Source: Phycisphaerales bacterium (GTDB taxonomy: Bacteria; Planctomycetota; Phycisphaerae; Phycisphaerales; SM1A02). Taken from it: DNA of 57,225 nucleotides. A program made the translations under genes and the position numbers. The stretch spans positions 1 to 57,225 of the forward strand of contig JAKVBX010000023.1 in the NCBI GenBank assembly GCA_022446795.1, written 5' to 3'. Below, in pieces: positions 47,324-55,712 of the stretch. Position 1 is the stretch's first letter. The number at the start of each line of letters is the position of its first letter. The notes below the pieces were generated by a model that made no database searches, was not told where the DNA came from, and worked only from the letters and a program-made list of their open reading frames with translations.

Positions 47324-47352
47324 AGCATGGGCCCCGGGATCGATCGCGTCAA
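47324..47352 (-). promoter_or_regulatory. Candidate promoter of the malic enzyme gene
   Basis: On the minus strand TTGACG (47352-47347) and CATGCT (47329-47324) are separated by 17 bases. It predicts a leader of about 59 bases. Confidence 0.4.
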
Positions 47353-47382
47353 GGGCTGCGGGCGGTTAGGCTCTGACTTGAC

Positions 47383-48687
47383 GTGACTGGCCAGGACCAA
47401 TCAACCCGTACAGGCTCTGGAATCGGCAGCCGGGGATTTCTTGCCCTCCTGGCAACCATGTCCTGCGGTGCCATCAATGACAACCTCTACCGGGGCACCT
47501 TGCTGCTGGCGGTTGCCGCGAATGGAACATGGTCCGGTCAACTGGGGGAGGGTGGCAGTGGCTGGGTGACGGCCATGCTGTATGCCCCGTTCCTGCTCCT
47601 GCTCGGATTCACCGGGGTACTTGCCGATCGGTATCCCAAGCGCCAGATCATCGTCGGCAGTCGCGTGGTCGAACTGGTGCTGGCCGTGGGGGTGATCGGT
47701 GCGATGGCACTGCAGAGTCTTCCGCTGGCCTGCATCCTGCTGGTGCTGCTGGCGGGGCAGAGTGCGTTCTTTTCCCCGGCAAAATACGGCTCGGTTCCAG
47801 AACTCGTGCCCAGCCGTCAACTGAGCCAGGCGAACGGCCTCTTGAGCCTGCTGACGAATGTCAGCATCGTGGCGGGCATCGGTATCGCAGGGTTCCTCCT
47901 GGATGTCGGGCCTCGACTCGGCATGTCGGGACTGATCTTCGTCGGCCTTGTCATGACGGTCGTTGCAACGATCAGCGTGGTGATCAGTCTCTTCATTCCG
48001 CGACATCCACCGGGGCAGCCCGATCTTCCCGTCACGCTCAATGTCTTCCGACCCTACTGGAAGACGCTTCGGACGATGGCCGGGACGGACCTGGCAGCGG
48101 CCACCGTGGCGTGGTGCCTGTTCTACTCCGTGGCCTCCATGATCATCGTCATCATCCCCAGCTACGGTGAACTGCTCGAGATCTCCAAGACCAAGGTGAG
48201 CCTGCTCATGGGTGTTACCGGTCTCGGGATCGCGGTTGGCGGTGTGATTGCCGGATTCGGTTCCGGGCAGCGAATCCGGGCCGAGTTCGTGCCCCTCGGG
48301 GCCATTGGTCTCATCCTGTCTTTCCTCTCGCTGGGCCTGCTCTCGCTGGGATTCACCGGCGTCATGATCCTGCTCGGGCTGACCGGGATGTTCGCCGGGA
48401 TCTACCTGATTCCCATCCTGGCCATGCTCCAGCACCTTCCCGTCCCGGGATTCCGAGCCCGTTGTGTCGGCACTGCCAACTTCCTGACCTACGTAACCAT
48501 GACGGCCTCGGCCATCTTCTACGCCGTGATGTCCAGGTGGGTCGGCAATGAGCCACCAACCTGGTTCCTGATCTCGGCCGCCATGATGACGATCATCCTG
48601 GTCTGGGTTCTCATCCTGCTTCCCAGGTTGAGGAACGGCGGCCGGCCCGAGGCGTTCGCGACCATTGAGGACTGGAAGACGGCATGA
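47383..48687 (+). CDS. MFS transporter (LplT-like)
   Basis: Major facilitator permease of 434 residues and about 12 helices. Family-like segments include FLALLATMSCGAINDNLYRG, GVLADRYPKRQIIVGSR (loop 2-3 motif), GQSAFFSPAKYGSVPELVP and QANGLLSLLTN, the latter two typical of the lysophospholipid transporter LplT group. Substrate unproven. The start is a GTG at 47383; TAGGCT at 47367-47372 is a candidate -10 giving a very short leader, and no Shine-Dalgarno is visible. The stop overlaps the phosphatase start (ATGA), so the two are coupled. Confidence 0.85.
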   Translation: MTGQDQSTRTGSGIGSRGFLALLATMSCGAINDNLYRGTLLLAVAANGTWSGQLGEGGSGWVTAMLYAPFLLLLGFTGVLADRYPKRQIIVGSRVVELVLAVGVIGAMALQSLPLACILLVLLAGQSAFFSPAKYGSVPELVPSRQLSQANGLLSLLTNVSIVAGIGIAGFLLDVGPRLGMSGLIFVGLVMTVVATISVVISLFIPRHPPGQPDLPVTLNVFRPYWKTLRTMAGTDLAAATVAWCLFYSVASMIIVIIPSYGELLEISKTKVSLLMGVTGLGIAVGGVIAGFGSGQRIRAEFVPLGAIGLILSFLSLGLLSLGFTGVMILLGLTGMFAGIYLIPILAMLQHLPVPGFRARCVGTANFLTYVTMTASAIFYAVMSRWVGNEPPTWFLISAAMMTIILVWVLILLPRLRNGGRPEAFATIEDWKTA

Positions 48688-49370
48688 GCGTTCCCGACAT
48701 CGTGCTCTTCGACCTCGACGGCACCTTGATTGATTCCGTCCCCGACCTGGCGACGGCACTGAATCGCATGATGGCCGACCTGGGTCGTGATCCGGTCGAG
48801 GAAGAGGCGATTCGAAACTGGGTCGGCAACGGCAGTCGGATCCTGGTGCACCGGACGTTGTCCGGATCGCTGGATGGTCGTGTCGAGGACGATCTTGCGG
48901 CGTCGGCATACACCCGCTTCCAGGATCACTATGCCGATTGCTGCCTCGACCGTACGAGGATCTTCGATCAGGCGGAGCAGTTGATCGCCTGCCTCCGCGA
49001 CCACGGCATCCGAACCGGGATCGTGACCAACAAGCCCGAGCGACATGCGGTGCGGCTGATGGATGCCTGGTCGGACCGCCTGCCCATGGACGTCGTGCTG
49101 GGTGAGATCGAGGGCCGACCTCGCAAGCCGGATCCGGCGATGCTCCAGGAAGCGATGCGCCAGTGTGACGCAACGACCGCCTGGATGGTGGGGGACTCCG
49201 ATGTCGATGGCCATGCGGCCCGTGCCGCCGGGGCCGTGTTCATCGGTGTTCGATTGGGGTACAACCATGGCCGGGACATTGCCGCAATGGATCCACCACC
49301 AGACCAGGTGTTCGATGACCTGGGTGGATTGCTGGATTGGATCCGTCCAATGATCGCGGCCTCGGCGTGA
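48684..49370 (+). CDS. gph: Phosphoglycolate phosphatase-type HAD hydrolase
   Basis: Cytoplasmic phosphatase of 228 residues. HAD motifs: FDLDGTLIDS (Asp9, Asp11), TNKPE (motif II), KPDPAML (motif III lysine) and MVGDSDVDGHAA (motif IV). The cap insertion is the small alpha type seen in Gph enzymes, which clear 2-phosphoglycolate. Pyrophosphatase or other phosphatase activity cannot be excluded. Translation is coupled to the MFS gene by ATGA. A hairpin follows at 49399-49425. Confidence 0.9.
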   Translation: MSVPDIVLFDLDGTLIDSVPDLATALNRMMADLGRDPVEEEAIRNWVGNGSRILVHRTLSGSLDGRVEDDLAASAYTRFQDHYADCCLDRTRIFDQAEQLIACLRDHGIRTGIVTNKPERHAVRLMDAWSDRLPMDVVLGEIEGRPRKPDPAMLQEAMRQCDATTAWMVGDSDVDGHAARAAGAVFIGVRLGYNHGRDIAAMDPPPDQVFDDLGGLLDWIRPMIAASA

Positions 49371-49398
49371 TGGCCATCGAGGATCGATTCGACCGAGT

Positions 49399-49425
49399 GG
49401 CGGAATCCTCGACGGTGGAGCCGCC
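49399..49425 (+). terminator. Hairpin after gph
   Basis: GGCGG pairs with CCGCC and an inner TCC with GGA, separated by small internal loops, 29 bases after the gph stop. No U-tract. The rest of the 177-base gap holds only weaker inverted repeats before the purU -10. Confidence 0.4.
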
Positions 49426-49535
49426 CATTCGCTAGGCCTGGGGTGATTCGGCCGGAACCAGGTCCATGACCGTTGCCGTGATCCTCCGCCAGGGTGCCGT
49501 TCACGGCGGAACCAGCGCTGCCTCGGATCGCTTCG

Positions 49536-49541
49536 TATCAT
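49536..49541 (+). promoter_or_regulatory. Candidate -10 (TATCAT) of a probable leaderless purU mRNA
   Basis: TATCAT ends six bases before the purU ATG at 49548, as in the GH57 and sulfatase cases. No Shine-Dalgarno is visible. Confidence 0.4.
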
Positions 49542-49547
49542 TCGGCC

Positions 49548-50417
49548 ATGACCAGTCTCGACTCACCTGCTGAAGCTACTGTCCTGGTGTCCTGCCCGGA
49601 CCGGCCGGGGATCGTGGCTCGGCTTACCGGATGCCTGCACGAGGTCGAGGGCAACATCCTTGACGCTTCGCAGCACACGGACCAGCAGAGCGGGACGTTT
49701 CTCCAGCGGATCCACGTGTCCTGGCCAACGGCGCCGCCGGAGCCGGAGTCCGTCCGCGAGACCCTGCAGGAACTCGCGGACGAGTTCGACATGGACTGGA
49801 GGATCCGGTGGGGACAGTCGCCTCGACGCGTGGCGATCTTCGTGTCACGCATGGATCACTGTCTTCACGACCTGCTGCTGCTTCGTCGAGACGGTGCGCT
49901 CAACTGCCGCATCCCGCTGATCATCTCGAACCATGAGGATCTGTCGGAGGTCGCCGATCGATTCGACATCCCGTTCCATCATGTCGATGTCTCGGATTCG
50001 GGAGATGAGCAGGCCGAGTCCCGGCAACTGGCCCTGCTGGAAGCCCATGACATCGATCTCGTCGTACTTGCGAGATACATGAGGGTGCTCAGCCCGGGCT
50101 TCATCGAGCAGTATCGACATCGCATCATCAATATCCACCATTCGTTCCTGCCGGCCTTCGCTGGTGGCCGTCCGTATCACCAGGCCCATGAGAAGGGTGT
50201 GAAGTTGATCGGCGCCACGGCGCACTATGCCACGGCGGAACTGGATGCCGGACCCATCATCGAACAGGGTGTCATTCGAGTGTCGCACCGAGACTCGGTC
50301 GAGGACATGGTGCGCAAGGGTCGCGATATCGAGCGGACGGTCCTGGCCACCGCCGTTCGCTGGCACCTCGAGGATCGAATCGTCGTTCACGGTAATCGCG
50401 CCGTCGTATTCGATTGA
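49548..50417 (+). CDS. purU: Formyltetrahydrofolate deformylase
   Basis: Hydrolyses 10-formyl-tetrahydrofolate to formate and tetrahydrofolate, balancing one-carbon pools. It has 289 residues: N-terminal ACT domain (VLVSCPDRPGIVARLTGCLHE, residues about 10-90) and a formyltransferase-type hydrolase domain. The catalytic region shows NIHHSFLPAFAGGRPYHQA and GATAHYATAELDAGPIIEQ (catalytic Asp in ELDAGP). The length matches the family. The start at 49548 is placed at the ACT domain. Confidence 0.95.
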   Translation: MTSLDSPAEATVLVSCPDRPGIVARLTGCLHEVEGNILDASQHTDQQSGTFLQRIHVSWPTAPPEPESVRETLQELADEFDMDWRIRWGQSPRRVAIFVSRMDHCLHDLLLLRRDGALNCRIPLIISNHEDLSEVADRFDIPFHHVDVSDSGDEQAESRQLALLEAHDIDLVVLARYMRVLSPGFIEQYRHRIINIHHSFLPAFAGGRPYHQAHEKGVKLIGATAHYATAELDAGPIIEQGVIRVSHRDSVEDMVRKGRDIERTVLATAVRWHLEDRIVVHGNRAVVFD

Positions 50418-50424
50418 GCGGGGC

Positions 50425-50437
50425 CGCTGCGACAGCG
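50425..50437 (+). terminator. Short hairpin after purU
   Basis: CGCTG-CGA-CAGCG is a perfect five-pair stem eight bases after the purU stop. It could be a weak terminator. Confidence 0.3.
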
Positions 50438-50518
50438 TTCGCGGGCTGGATTCTCGGAACCACGAGTTGGTTTGGCTGCGTGGGGCAGTCGAGGGGTCCC
50501 AGGTGATCAACTTGGGGG

Positions 50519-50524
50519 TACCGT
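50519..50524 (+). promoter_or_regulatory. Candidate -10 (TACCGT) of the GH63/HD-GYP operon
   Basis: GGTACCGT lies 33 bases before the GTG start at 50558, giving a leader of about 27 bases containing GGAG. No clear -35 is visible. Confidence 0.35.
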
Positions 50525-50557
50525 GCTCGGTCTGCCTGTCTGCTGGAGACCTGGACC

Positions 50558-53215
50558 GTGGCGACGTCCCCGAGCAATACAACCAGGACCGATGTCGAGC
50601 GGAACCGTCCCGGGGCGGATGTCGACAGTTGCCCGTGGCGGACGTGGGGGCCGTACCTGTCTGATCGACAGTGGGGCACGGTCCGCGAGGACTACAGCGC
50701 TGACGGTTCGGCCTGGGACTATTTCCCGCACGACGCGGCTCGATACCGCGCCTACCGATGGGGGGAGGATGGCCTCGCCGGGTTCTGTGATCACCATGGT
50801 CGGCTCTGCATGTCGCTGGCGATGTGGAATGGCCAGGACGCCATCCTCAAGGAGCGGCTGTTTGGCCTGACGAATGAACAGGGCAACCATGGCGAGGACG
50901 TCAAGGAGTTGTACTGGCATCTTGATGCCGTGCCGAGCCATGCCTACCAGCGGATGCTGTACCGCTATCCACAGGCGGCCTTTCCCTACGAGGACCTCGT
51001 CGAGGAGAACGCCCGGCGTGGCGTAAAGGATCGCGAGTACGAGATCATCGATACCGGGGTCTTCGATGGGAACCGGTACTTCGATGTCGAGGTGGAGTAC
51101 GCGAAGGCGGACACCGATGACATCCTCATGCGGATCGTGGTTCACAACCGCGGCCCCGAGGCGAAGGCCATCGACCTGTTGCCGCAGATCTGGTTCCGCA
51201 ATACCTGGTCGTGGGCACCCGGTTCGGTCCGACCCCGGTTGCGAGCGGGTGCACCGGGCACCGTGTCCATCGATCATGAGGACTTCGAGGGCTGGTCCTG
51301 GGCCATCGAGTCACCTGATGAACTGCTGTTCTCCGAGAATGACACCAATCCCGGGGCGGCGTGGAACGAGCCGACGGAGGGGTTCTTCAAGGACGCGTTT
51401 CACGAGTACGTCGTGAATGGCGACGAGTCCGCGGTGAACCGGTCCGGGGAAGGAAGCAAGGTGGCCGGGCGTGTTCGCCGGACGGTCGCCGCGGGAGGTA
51501 CCGAGATCATCCGGGTCCGGTTCGGCCGACTGGACCAGGCAACCGCCTTCCAGGGATTCGACGAGATCATTGACGAGCGACGTTCGGAAGCGGATGCGTT
51601 CTACGAATCGCTGCAGGAGGGGATCGACGATCCGGAGCGAGCACGGATTCACCGGCTGGCGCATGCCGGTCTGCTGTGGACCAAGCAGTTCTACGACTAT
51701 GACGTCCGCCACTGGCTCCATGGCGATCCCGCATCGGCTCCACCACCCTCCTCTCGGTTGACCGGCCGCAACAGTCGCTGGGGTCATGTCAACAGTGGTG
51801 ACGTGTTGCTCATGCCGGATTCCTGGGAATACCCCTGGTTCGCGGCCTGGGACCTGGCCTTTCACTGCATCACCCTGGTCGAAACGGATCCGGCCCTGGC
51901 CAAGAAGCAGCTTCGGCTCTTCACCCGCGAGTGGTACATGCACCCCAATGGCCAGATCCCGGCGTACGAGTGGGCCTTCGGTGATGTCAATCCACCGGTG
52001 CATGCGTGGGCCGCCTGGCGGGTGTTCGAGATCGATCGTCGCGCCCGCGGCGACGAGGGTGACCTGGAGTTCCTGGAAGCGGTCTTCCACAAGTTGATGT
52101 TGAACTTCACGTGGTGGGTCAATCGCAAGGACGATGACGACCGCAACGTCTTCGAGGGGGGGTTCCTGGGACTGGACAACATCGGCGTGTTCGACCGGAG
52201 CGCGCCCTTGCCCGAGGGCGGCTGCCTGGACCAGGCCGACGGCACGAGCTGGATGGCCATGTACAGCCTGAATCTCCTGCGGATCGCCATCGAGTTGTCG
52301 TTCACGCGTCCCGCCTACCAGGACATCGCAACCAAGTTCTTCGAGCACTTCCTTCGCATTGCCTACGCGATGAACAACGTCGGCCGCACCGACATCGGGC
52401 TCTGGGATGAGACCGACGAGTTCTTCTATGACGTTCTCCGCTTCCCGGATGGCTCTTCGCAGCCCATGCGGGTTCGATCGATGGTCGGCTTGATCCCGCT
52501 TTTCGCGGTTGAGATCCTGCACTCGTCGAACATGGAGAAGATCCCGGAGTTCGTCCGCCGCGCGCAGTGGCTTCGAGACACCCGTCCCGACCTGGCCAGC
52601 CTCATCTCCCGCTGGCATGAACCCGGCCAGGAAGAACGACGCCTGCTGGCGCTCCTGCGGGCCCATCGACTCAAGCGCATCCTGGCTCGCATGCTCGATC
52701 CCGAGGAGTTCCTGTCGCCATTCGGCATCCGGGCCCTGTCACGGTATCACCTGGAGCATCCGTACCGGTTCACCCGCGGTGATACGACCCTCGAGGTCAA
52801 GTACGCACCGGGCGAATCGGAACAAGGCCTGTTCGGAGGCAACTCCAACTGGCGAGGCCCGATCTGGTTCCCGGTGAACTTCCTGATCATCGAGTCGTTG
52901 CAGAAGTTCGAGTACTTCTACGGTGACAGTCTCAAGGTCGAGTGCCCGACCGGCTCGGGTAACATGATGACGCTCGGCCAGGTGGCGGACGAGATTCGAA
53001 ATCGCCTGGTACGCCTGTTCACGCTTGATGAAAACGGCCATCGTCCCTTCCATGGCGATAAGACGATGCTCCAGGAAGACCCCATGTTCCGTGACCAGAT
53101 TCAGTTTCATGAGTACTTCCACGGCGATACCGGCCGCGGATGCGGTGCCTCGCACCAGACCGGCTGGACGGCGCTCATCGCCAAGTTGTGCCTGCCTCGC
53201 AAGGACGGAACATGA
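50558..53215 (+). CDS. GH63-type glucosidase (alpha/alpha-toroid, MGH1-like)
   Basis: Large cytoplasmic glycosidase of 885 residues with no signal peptide. The N-terminal beta sandwich (about 1-330) includes RLFGLTNEQGNHGEDVKELY and the C-terminal catalytic toroid (about 350-880) includes WEYPWFAAWDLAFHC, FTREWYMHPNGQIPAYEW, GGCLDQADGTSWMAMYSLNL and GNSNWRGPIWFPVNFLIIE, all conserved in bacterial GH63/MGH1-like enzymes. It likely releases glucose from an oligosaccharide or glycoside. The actual substrate is unknown. It starts at GTG 50558 with GGAG eight to ten bases upstream. The stop overlaps the REC-GAF-HD-GYP start (ATGA). Confidence 0.85.
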   Translation: MATSPSNTTRTDVERNRPGADVDSCPWRTWGPYLSDRQWGTVREDYSADGSAWDYFPHDAARYRAYRWGEDGLAGFCDHHGRLCMSLAMWNGQDAILKERLFGLTNEQGNHGEDVKELYWHLDAVPSHAYQRMLYRYPQAAFPYEDLVEENARRGVKDREYEIIDTGVFDGNRYFDVEVEYAKADTDDILMRIVVHNRGPEAKAIDLLPQIWFRNTWSWAPGSVRPRLRAGAPGTVSIDHEDFEGWSWAIESPDELLFSENDTNPGAAWNEPTEGFFKDAFHEYVVNGDESAVNRSGEGSKVAGRVRRTVAAGGTEIIRVRFGRLDQATAFQGFDEIIDERRSEADAFYESLQEGIDDPERARIHRLAHAGLLWTKQFYDYDVRHWLHGDPASAPPPSSRLTGRNSRWGHVNSGDVLLMPDSWEYPWFAAWDLAFHCITLVETDPALAKKQLRLFTREWYMHPNGQIPAYEWAFGDVNPPVHAWAAWRVFEIDRRARGDEGDLEFLEAVFHKLMLNFTWWVNRKDDDDRNVFEGGFLGLDNIGVFDRSAPLPEGGCLDQADGTSWMAMYSLNLLRIAIELSFTRPAYQDIATKFFEHFLRIAYAMNNVGRTDIGLWDETDEFFYDVLRFPDGSSQPMRVRSMVGLIPLFAVEILHSSNMEKIPEFVRRAQWLRDTRPDLASLISRWHEPGQEERRLLALLRAHRLKRILARMLDPEEFLSPFGIRALSRYHLEHPYRFTRGDTTLEVKYAPGESEQGLFGGNSNWRGPIWFPVNFLIIESLQKFEYFYGDSLKVECPTGSGNMMTLGQVADEIRNRLVRLFTLDENGHRPFHGDKTMLQEDPMFRDQIQFHEYFHGDTGRGCGASHQTGWTALIAKLCLPRKDGT

Positions 53216-54969
53216 GTGCGGCCTCATCGGGTTCACAGGGGGACGCGATCACCGTCACCCTGGTGGATGATCAGCTCATTGTCGGCGAAGCAGTTCGACG
53301 GATGCTCGGTGAGGATCCGGACATCACCCTGGAACACATTGATGACCCGGCTGCGGCGATGGCCGGGATCCGGGAGCAGCAGCCCACGGTCGTGATCATC
53401 GACCTGGTCATGCCCGGGATCGATGGCATGGAACTGATCCAGCGGGTGCGTGACGAGCCGGCGACACGCGACATTCCCGTGATCATGCTGAGCAGCGAGT
53501 CAGATGTGCATCGCAAGGTCGAGGCCTTCCAGTACGGCGCCAATGACTTCCTGGTCAAGATGCCCGATCGACTTGAACTGGTGGCGCGGATCCGCGCCCT
53601 GGCCGCCAAGGCCATTGCCGAACGCGAACTTCGAACGATGGCGGATCGACTTCAGCGGCAGGCGGTTGCCCTGGATGAAGCCAATCGTTCGCTCCAGGCA
53701 CTCAATGTCTCCCTCGAGTCCGATGTCTCCCAGCAGCGAGGTCGCCTTCGGTCCATCGCCATGCTGGGCAACGAACTGTCACGCATCCAGGACATCGACA
53801 TTCTCACGGAACGACTGCTGGACGAGGCTCGGCACATTCTCGGCGCCGATGCCGGCGCGGCCTTCCTGGTCGAGGGCGAATCGATTCGACTGACGCATGC
53901 CCAGAACGAGTCCTTCTCCGATCCAGAGACCCTGGAACGGTTGAAGCGGTCAGCGGTCAACCTGCCCGTGAATTCCAGGAGCCTGGTGGGGTGGGTTGTT
54001 CAGACCGGGGAACTGGTCAATGTCGAGGACGTCTATTCGCTTCCCGGGAACGCGGCCTTCTCGTTCAATCCGTACTTCGACGACACCTACGGGTACCGGA
54101 CCCGGTCCGTGCTCGCGGCGCCGCTGGTGGGCACCGCGGGAACCGTGATGGGTGTCCTGGAGTTGATCAATCCTCGCCAGGCTGATGGGACGCCGCGGGC
54201 CTGCTTTGATCCCGATGACGAGACCGTTGCGCGTCACTTCGCGTCGATGGCCTCCGTCTCGATGCAGAATGCGCAGCTGACCCGCTCGATGATTCTCCGC
54301 ATGATCCGGATGGCCGAGTTGAGAGACCCGACCGAGACCGGGGCGCATGCCAATCGCGTGGCGGAGTACGCCCTCGTGGTCTACGAGGAATGGGCGAAGC
54401 GGCATGGTGTCGATCCGGATGAACGTGAGAAGCAGCGTGACCGCCTTCGTATCGCCGCCATGCTTCATGACGTCGGCAAGGTGGCTATCCCGGACATGAT
54501 CCTCAAGAAACCGGGCAAGCTCACGGATGAGGAGTTCGCGGTGATGCAGGGGCACACCATGGTGGATGACACGCTCTTTGATGAACTCCTGTCCGGATAC
54601 GACGAGGCGGCGGCGGAGGTCGTGCGAGGTCATCACGAGCGCTGGGATGGATCCGGATACCCCGGCAGCCAGGTGATGGCACGGGACGAGCATGGCTACC
54701 TGGTGTTCCCGGGAGAGCCGATTCGCACGGGACGTTCCGGGGAGGACATCCCGTTGTTTGCGCGGATCGTCGCGATCGCGGACGTGTTTGATGCCCTCGG
54801 ATCCGCTCGAGCCTACAAGGACCCGTGGCCGGAAGAGCGGATTCTCGACCTGCTTCGCGAGGAGGCCGGGGCGCACTTCGATCCGGAACTGGTCGAGATC
54901 TTCATCAGTCGCATCGAGGCCATCCGGGCCATCCAGGTCAAGTGGGGGGCGGCGCCCGAGGTGACCTGA
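53212..54969 (+). CDS. REC-GAF-HD-GYP response regulator
   Basis: Cytoplasmic signalling protein of 585 residues. Receiver domain (about 12-130): Asp19-Asp20, phospho-acceptor Asp64 in IIDLVMPG and Lys116 in FLVKMPD. A coiled-coil linker follows (about 130-185), then a GAF domain (about 185-345), then HD-GYP (about 355-575) with GAHANRV, MLHDVGKVAIPD, HHERWDGSGYPGS and DVFDALGSA. An insertion after GYP (MARDEHGYLVFPGEPIRTGR) is longer than usual. It should cleave cyclic di-GMP under phosphorelay control; the cognate kinase is not in the window. Translationally coupled to the GH63 gene, an unusual pairing. Confidence 0.91.
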   Translation: MSAASSGSQGDAITVTLVDDQLIVGEAVRRMLGEDPDITLEHIDDPAAAMAGIREQQPTVVIIDLVMPGIDGMELIQRVRDEPATRDIPVIMLSSESDVHRKVEAFQYGANDFLVKMPDRLELVARIRALAAKAIAERELRTMADRLQRQAVALDEANRSLQALNVSLESDVSQQRGRLRSIAMLGNELSRIQDIDILTERLLDEARHILGADAGAAFLVEGESIRLTHAQNESFSDPETLERLKRSAVNLPVNSRSLVGWVVQTGELVNVEDVYSLPGNAAFSFNPYFDDTYGYRTRSVLAAPLVGTAGTVMGVLELINPRQADGTPRACFDPDDETVARHFASMASVSMQNAQLTRSMILRMIRMAELRDPTETGAHANRVAEYALVVYEEWAKRHGVDPDEREKQRDRLRIAAMLHDVGKVAIPDMILKKPGKLTDEEFAVMQGHTMVDDTLFDELLSGYDEAAAEVVRGHHERWDGSGYPGSQVMARDEHGYLVFPGEPIRTGRSGEDIPLFARIVAIADVFDALGSARAYKDPWPEERILDLLREEAGAHFDPELVEIFISRIEAIRAIQVKWGAAPEVT

Positions 54970-54975
54970 CTGCAG

Positions 54976-55004
54976 TTGTAACGCTGCGGGAGAGCGGTCA
55001 TACT
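54976..55004 (+). promoter_or_regulatory. Candidate promoter of the UPF0173 gene
   Basis: TTGTAA (54976-54981) and CATACT (54999-55004) are separated by 17 bases, predicting a start near 55011 and a short leader with GGGAGG. Confidence 0.45.
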
Positions 55005-55028
55005 GCCCGCCACCTCGGGAGGTACCTC

Positions 55029-55703
55029 ATGAGCGCTGAACTGACATTCCTGGGCCACTCCGGCATTCTCTATTCCGATGGAGAGGTGACCGTTGCCGTT
55101 GATCCGTTCCTGACGGGCAACCCGGTGGCGACGATGGGCCCGGACGACGTGAGGTGCACACATGTTGCGCTGACCCACGGGCACGAGGATCACTTCGGTG
55201 ACACGGTGGCGATCGCCAAGGCCAATGACGCAACCGTCGTGGGGGCCTACGAGATCGTCAACTTCGTCGCGTCACAGGGCGTCGAGAAGGGCGAGCCCGG
55301 GAATCCGGGTGGTCGGATCAGCCTCGGCGGTGATCGGTGGATCGCCTTTACCCATGCGTTCCATTCCTCCAGCTACGAAGGACAGTACATGGGCATGCCC
55401 TGTGGACTGGTTCTCCATCTCGGGGGAAAGACGATCTACCACTGTGGGGACACGGGTCTCTTCAGTGACATGGCCTTGATCGGGGAGCTCTACTCACCCT
55501 CCGTCGCCTTGATTCCCATCGGCGATCGCTTCACGATGGGACCGGAACTGGCCTCGCGTGCGGCCGACCTGATCGGCGCACCGACTGTCATCCCGATCCA
55601 TTACAACACGTGGCCGCCGATCGAGGTGGATGTCTCCGCCTTCGCACCATCGAAGTCGAGGGTGCACGTGATGCAGGCCGGCGACACCTTCACGGTGGAG
55701 TAG
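55029..55703 (+). CDS. UPF0173 metallo-beta-lactamase-fold hydrolase
   Basis: Metal-dependent hydrolase of 224 residues. The ligand motif THGHEDH supplies His50, His52, Asp54 and His55; further ligands are expected in FTHAFHSS and HCGDTGLF (Asp). PIHYNTWPPIE near the end is the last conserved His segment of UPF0173. The family (YtkL type) has no confirmed substrate; members are called L-ascorbate-6-phosphate lactonase-like by similarity. GGGAGG precedes the ATG at 55029. Cytoplasmic. Confidence 0.92.
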   Translation: MSAELTFLGHSGILYSDGEVTVAVDPFLTGNPVATMGPDDVRCTHVALTHGHEDHFGDTVAIAKANDATVVGAYEIVNFVASQGVEKGEPGNPGGRISLGGDRWIAFTHAFHSSSYEGQYMGMPCGLVLHLGGKTIYHCGDTGLFSDMALIGELYSPSVALIPIGDRFTMGPELASRAADLIGAPTVIPIHYNTWPPIEVDVSAFAPSKSRVHVMQAGDTFTVE

Positions 55704-55712
55704 GCGGCAGCG

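Noticed and set aside
47401-49173. A 590-codon minus-strand frame opposite the MFS and gph genes
   Set aside because: Its composition is Arg/His/Asp-rich antisense of membrane helices, and both plus-strand genes have family motifs.
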